DNA of 7,201 nucleotides, from the NCBI GenBank assembly GCA_028689195.1, contig JAQTWR010000138.1, positions 1-7,201 of the forward strand. The letters run 5' to 3'. The position numbers and the translations under genes were made by a program. The DNA comes from Anaerolineales bacterium. GTDB lineage: Bacteria; Chloroflexota; Anaerolineae; Anaerolineales; Villigracilaceae. The notes under the pieces were generated by a model. That model worked only from the letters and a program-made list of their open reading frames with translations. It ran no database searches and was not told the DNA's origin. This document shows, one piece after another, positions 4,657 to 7,201 of the stretch (positions are counted from its first letter, which is position 1; the number at the start of each line of letters is the position of its first letter).

Positions 4657-5627
4657 AAAAACAATGGATCAGCGTCAAGTGCGGGCTTTCACGCGACCCG
4701 AAACACCGCCAAACGATGGGCGAGAGTATATGGATTTTCCTGCACATGCTCGATACCGCAAACTGGGAAACCGGAATCGTGCATGACTGGAAAGACGACG
4801 CAGCCGCCGAAGAAATGAATATGCCTGTAAGGACCTTGCGAGAGCATCGCCGAAAACTCGACGAACTTGGCTACATTACCTGTGTGAAAAAGCAATATAC
4901 GCAAGATATTGTTATTCACAACTGGACAAACCCGCGCGAGTACAACGGGGATGTTTATAACAAAAAGCAGAGTGACACAAAACGCCCACTCTCAAAATCA
5001 GCCCAGAGTGACATCCAGAGTGACATCCAGAGTGACACCCAGACTAACACTAAACATGTAATGCCTACATCTGATTCAAATATCAAAGAATCATTTGGCG
5101 CTGACGCGCCGCAACGCGGAATGATAAATCCGAACACCGGACGCCACACAGACGCAAAGGTCAAAGGCGATCCTATGGATGGAATTCTCGCAGCCGCGCG
5201 TGCATCGTCCGGTCTGGAAGTTCAACTGACATCCCGCATTCAGGAATATCCAGACGATTGCCAGCAGACTCTTCGCTGGTTCGTTGAGATCTGGCGTTGG
5301 CCACTTTCCGCAATACCTTCAAAGCCAACGCGCGGAGGCAAAGGCGGCGAGTATGCCCTATGGATCAACGAGATACGCGAGATCGACAACCTCATTGCGG
5401 GTTTTGGGAAAGAAGCCCTGCTTGCGTGCGTTGAACCTTGCGCGCCTCTTTCGGTCTCTCATCCTCTCGCCATCAAGTGGGCGCTTCCGGGTGAAGTCGG
5501 AAAACTTTCCATTCAATCCGAAAAGAAGCGCACCGTATGGACCGGTCTCGACACCCCCTTCGCCCGCGCCGTTGAAGACTACGTTCCCTCGCCGCGCCCG
5601 CCGCGCCCGCAACAACCAGCGGCTTAA
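4653..5627 (+). CDS. Replication-initiator-like protein (winged helix, O/DnaD-like layout)
   Basis: A 324-residue protein likely to bind the origin and recruit the helicase. Residues about 22-92 look like a winged helix: GESIWIFLHMLDTANWETG, then AAAEEMNMPVRTLREHRRKLDELGYI with the recognition helix at about 58-72, and a wing YTQDIVIHNWTNPREYN. Residues 106-133 are a linker with QSDT, QSDI, QSDI, QSDT and QTNT units encoded by 12-bp DNA repeats. Residues about 175-300 are helical and Trp-rich (CQQTLRWFVEIWRWPLSAIP), and the tail PRPPRPQQPAA is proline-rich. GGAGG (4641-4645) is 7 nt before the ATG. It lies between ssb and dnaB, as phage initiators often do. DNA-binding N-terminus, repeats in mid-gene and a separate C-terminal part copy the lambda O layout without clear sequence similarity. 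Confidence 0.75.
   Translation: MKKQWISVKCGLSRDPKHRQTMGESIWIFLHMLDTANWETGIVHDWKDDAAAEEMNMPVRTLREHRRKLDELGYITCVKKQYTQDIVIHNWTNPREYNGDVYNKKQSDTKRPLSKSAQSDIQSDIQSDTQTNTKHVMPTSDSNIKESFGADAPQRGMINPNTGRHTDAKVKGDPMDGILAAARASSGLEVQLTSRIQEYPDDCQQTLRWFVEIWRWPLSAIPSKPTRGGKGGEYALWINEIREIDNLIAGFGKEALLACVEPCAPLSVSHPLAIKWALPGEVGKLSIQSEKKRTVWTGLDTPFARAVEDYVPSPRPPRPQQPAA
4968..5051 (+). repeat. 12-bp iteron-like repeats, candidate replication origin
   Basis: Three adjacent copies of CAGAGTGACATC (5004-5015, 5016-5027, and 5028-5039 ending ACC) are followed by a degraded copy CAGACTAACACT (5040-5051). A further copy, CAGAGTGACACA (4968-4979), lies exactly 36 bp, three unit lengths, upstream of the first. All are in the reading frame of the initiator-like gene and on the same register. 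Direct repeats inside an initiator gene next to an A+T-rich stretch are the plan of lambda ori. A low-complexity linker made by slippage is the alternative. Confidence 0.55.
5051..5096. other. A+T-rich stretch next to the repeats, possible unwinding element
   Basis: Only 12 of these 46 bases are G or C, clearly lower than the flanking DNA. It directly follows the iteron-like repeats on the downstream side, where lambda-type origins have their A+T-rich melting region. It is still coding sequence, giving the Asn/Ser/Lys-rich linker of the initiator-like protein, so the bias could also be due to amino-acid composition. Confidence 0.4.
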
Positions 5628-5651
5628 CTTTTTGCTCCATGAACAGTTAAC
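5622..5651 (+). promoter_or_regulatory. Two-box promoter-like motif, copy 2, before dnaB
   Basis: GCTTAAC (5622-5628), 11 variable bases, then TGAACAGTTAA (5640-5650), identical in both boxes and spacing to 1803-1831. It overlaps the stop codon of the initiator-like gene and fills the short gap before dnaB. As a promoter (TTAACT, 16 bp, GTTAAC) it would start near 5658, two bases before the dnaB ATG. That fits the lack of a good Shine-Dalgarno sequence there. As an operator it would control dnaB separately. Confidence 0.5.
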
Positions 5652-5659
5652 AGGCAACC

Positions 5660-7021
5660 ATGACAAACACACAGACGCAATATTTTGAAACGCTGGAAGT
5701 GGCACTCTTCAATCAGGAAGCCGAAGCCTCCGTGATTGGCTCAGTGCTCATCAACCCCAATGTTTTTCACGAGTGCCGCCTTCAACTTCCAGACGGCGCG
5801 CAGGAATTCAAAATACACCGCCATGCCTGGGTTTGGGAAGCCTGCGAACAATTAATTCAAAGCAAAACGCCGATAGACCTTGTGACCTTATCCGAGCAAC
5901 TTGAACGAACAGGCAAACTCGCAGAGTCCGGCGGTTCCGCATTTCTAACAAGCCTAATCTCCGCAGCCCCATCGAGCCTCAACGCCTCGGCATACGCCGT
6001 CGTAGTTCACGGATACTACGTCCGCCGCCAGGTCGTGAGCGCCGCCAACTCAATCGCCGCAATTGCCTACAACCGCGAAGCCTCGCTGGATGAAGTTGCA
6101 AGCAAATCCACCAACGCGCTCAATCAGGCTGTCAGAAAAACTTCCAATGGAAACATGATTTCCATTGAAGACTCTGTCAAAGCGGCGGATGCGGAAATCG
6201 AGAACAACCGCGCAAAAGAACAACTCCCCGGCATCCCCACGCCGCTGATAGACCTCAACAAACTTATGGGCGGCGGCGCGCAGGATAGCGACCTCAACAT
6301 TATTGTCGGCAGACCCGGTCAGGGCAAAACAAGCCTGCTGATGCAGATCGCATTTTATGCTGCAAAACATCCCATCAACGCAACCATGATCGAGCGCAAA
6401 CACGTAGCCTTTTTCTCGATGGAAATGCCGCACCAACAACTTACCATGCGCTTGCTGTCCCAACTATCAGGCATTGACTACCAACTCCTGCGCTCGGGTC
6501 GTCACGAAAAATGGTAACAATACTACAAAGCCGTCTCCGACCTTTCAGAACTGGATATTCACATCGAAGATTCAAAAGGCGTCACGCCAGCCTACATCAT
6601 GTCGCGTTGCGAAATTCTCGCGTCTGCCGGAATGTTGGACATGGTTTGCGTGGACTCGCTCAACCTCATGAAATCCGGCGTTGACTTTGGCAGGCGCACA
6701 GACCGCGAGACCGACTACTGCGCCGGAGAACTCAAAAACATCGCGCGCGAATTCAACGTCCCGGTCTGGGCGGCGCACCAAATGAATCGCGGCATCGAAT
6801 ACCGTCAGGATAACTCCAAACCGCAACTCTCCGACCTGCGCGAAGGCGGCGAACAGCCAGCCGACGGGGTATTTTTTATCCATCACGAGATGAAAGAAGA
6901 AGAGATTACCGGATCAAGTCTTATTTGTAGAAAACAGCGCAACGGCCCGGTCGGGGAAATCCCCGTAGTGTTTATGAAAAGCAAATTCAAATTTGAAAAC
7001 GCCGTTGTTATCAAGTTATAG
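5660..7021 (+). pseudogene. dnaB: Replicative DNA helicase DnaB, interrupted by an in-frame TAA
   Basis: DnaB is the hexameric ring helicase that unwinds the fork with ATP. The reading frame has 453 codons before the final TAG (7019-7021), normal family length, but codon 286 is TAA (6515-6517). The N-terminal domain (about 17-130, starting FNQEAEASVIGSVLINPNVF) is complete. Walker A is GRPGQGKT (217-224) and the SMEMP motif follows (253-257). The stop falls after RSGRHEKW. The same frame continues with normal sequence QYYKAVSDLSELDIHIEDSK, the Walker B region MVCVDSLN (D332), AHQMNRG, LREGGEQPADGVFFIHH and QRNGPVGE. The N-terminal product (285 residues) lacks Walker B and cannot work alone. 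Restart at ATG 6599 has no ribosome site. A single-base change from a sense codon such as GAA would explain it, as would a sequencing error. Confidence 0.9.
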
Positions 7022-7031
7022 AGGTAAGCCC

Positions 7032-7190
7032 ATGAACCCATACGCACAAATTCCAGTAGACAAAATTCGCCCAAACCCTCAACAGCCTCGCACCGTATTT
7101 GACGAGCAGGAAATTCGGGAACTCGCCGCCAGCATCAGAGAGAACGGTTTGCAAAATCCAATCCTTGTCGAAGACGCCCATGACGGATGA
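7032..7190 (+). CDS. parB: ParB-family protein, N-terminal fragment cut by contig end
   Basis: Only the first 52 residues are present. IPVDKIRPNPQQPRTVFDEQ followed by ELAASIRENGLQNPILV is the ParB/Spo0J N-terminal start, including the NPxQPR box. The GERR box that should follow is beyond the end. GAGG (7021-7024) is 7 nt before the ATG and overlaps the dnaB stop, so the two genes are close-coupled. The apparent TGA stop (7188-7190) uses the first base of adapter sequence and is not real. ParB binds parS and, with ParA, segregates plasmids and chromosomes. ParB-domain proteins in phages can also be nucleases or DNA-modification partners, and the missing part would tell these apart. Confidence 0.9.
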   Translation: MNPYAQIPVDKIRPNPQQPRTVFDEQEIRELAASIRENGLQNPILVEDAHDG

Positions 7191-7201
7191 GATCGGAAGA
7201 G
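7190..7201 (+). other. Illumina adapter remnant, not biological
   Basis: The final 12 bases, AGATCGGAAGAG, are identical to the start of the standard Illumina TruSeq adapter and stop exactly at the end of the sequence. A chance match of 12 bases at that place is very unlikely. The biological sequence therefore ends at 7189, or at 7190 if the shared A is genuine. Confidence 0.95.

Noticed and set aside
4968..5051. CRISPR array
   Set aside because: The unit is only 12 bp, copies are adjacent without spacers, and the repeats are in frame inside a coding gene.
6515..6517. Stop-codon reassignment or programmed frameshift in dnaB
   Set aside because: TAA ends at least four other genes here, and the frame is identical before and after the stop, so no shift is needed.
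6599..7021. Separate 140-residue gene for the C-terminal half of DnaB
   Set aside because: There is no ribosome site before ATG 6599, and recognisable DnaB sequence continues upstream of it in the same frame to the TAA, so it is the downstream part of one interrupted gene.

Overview
The window looks like the regulation and replication segment of a bacterial temperate phage, phage-plasmid or similar mobile element, of moderately G+C-rich composition. It is probably a metagenome or draft contig. The last 12 bases match the start of the Illumina TruSeq adapter, so the true DNA ends at about 7189. The host cannot be named from sequence alone. All three stop codons are used, so the standard genetic code applies.

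Left part (1-1860), regulation. A C-terminal gene fragment (2-178) is followed by a possibly structured non-coding stretch and a terminator. A small Cro/CI-type repressor-like gene on the minus strand (328-546) is divergent from a sigma-70-family gene with an N-terminal CxxC/CxxC motif (717-1448). The region between them holds a near-consensus rightward promoter with an inverted repeat over its -10 box, and a leftward TATAAT box placed so that the repressor mRNA would be leaderless. This resembles a lysogeny-type switch. A small YezD/DUF2292-like gene (1477-1686, minus) then sits between two similar rightward terminators, like a phage moron.

Right part (1803-7189), one co-directional replication block with short gaps and ATGA overlaps. 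In order: a protein made of two internal repeats (1869-2405), an unrecognised protein (2480-3265), SSB (3267-3695), a small basic membrane protein (3751-3990), a winged-helix-like protein (3987-4409), a small helical protein (4450-4656), a replication-initiator-like protein (4653-5627), DnaB helicase (5660-7021) and the start of a ParB-family gene (7032-end).

The most interesting signals are five. (1) In-phase 12-bp iteron-like repeats followed by an A+T-rich stretch lie inside the initiator gene, an arrangement like lambda ori inside gene O. (2) A two-box motif, GCTTAAC-N11-TGAACAGTTAA, occurs in front of two genes and could be the target of the element's own sigma factor or repressor. (3) dnaB carries one in-frame TAA between Walker A and Walker B. 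(4) TATAAT boxes spaced for leaderless transcripts occur on the minus strand, including a 20-bp segment found twice with two mismatches. (5) A 12-base sequencing adapter creates a false stop in parB.
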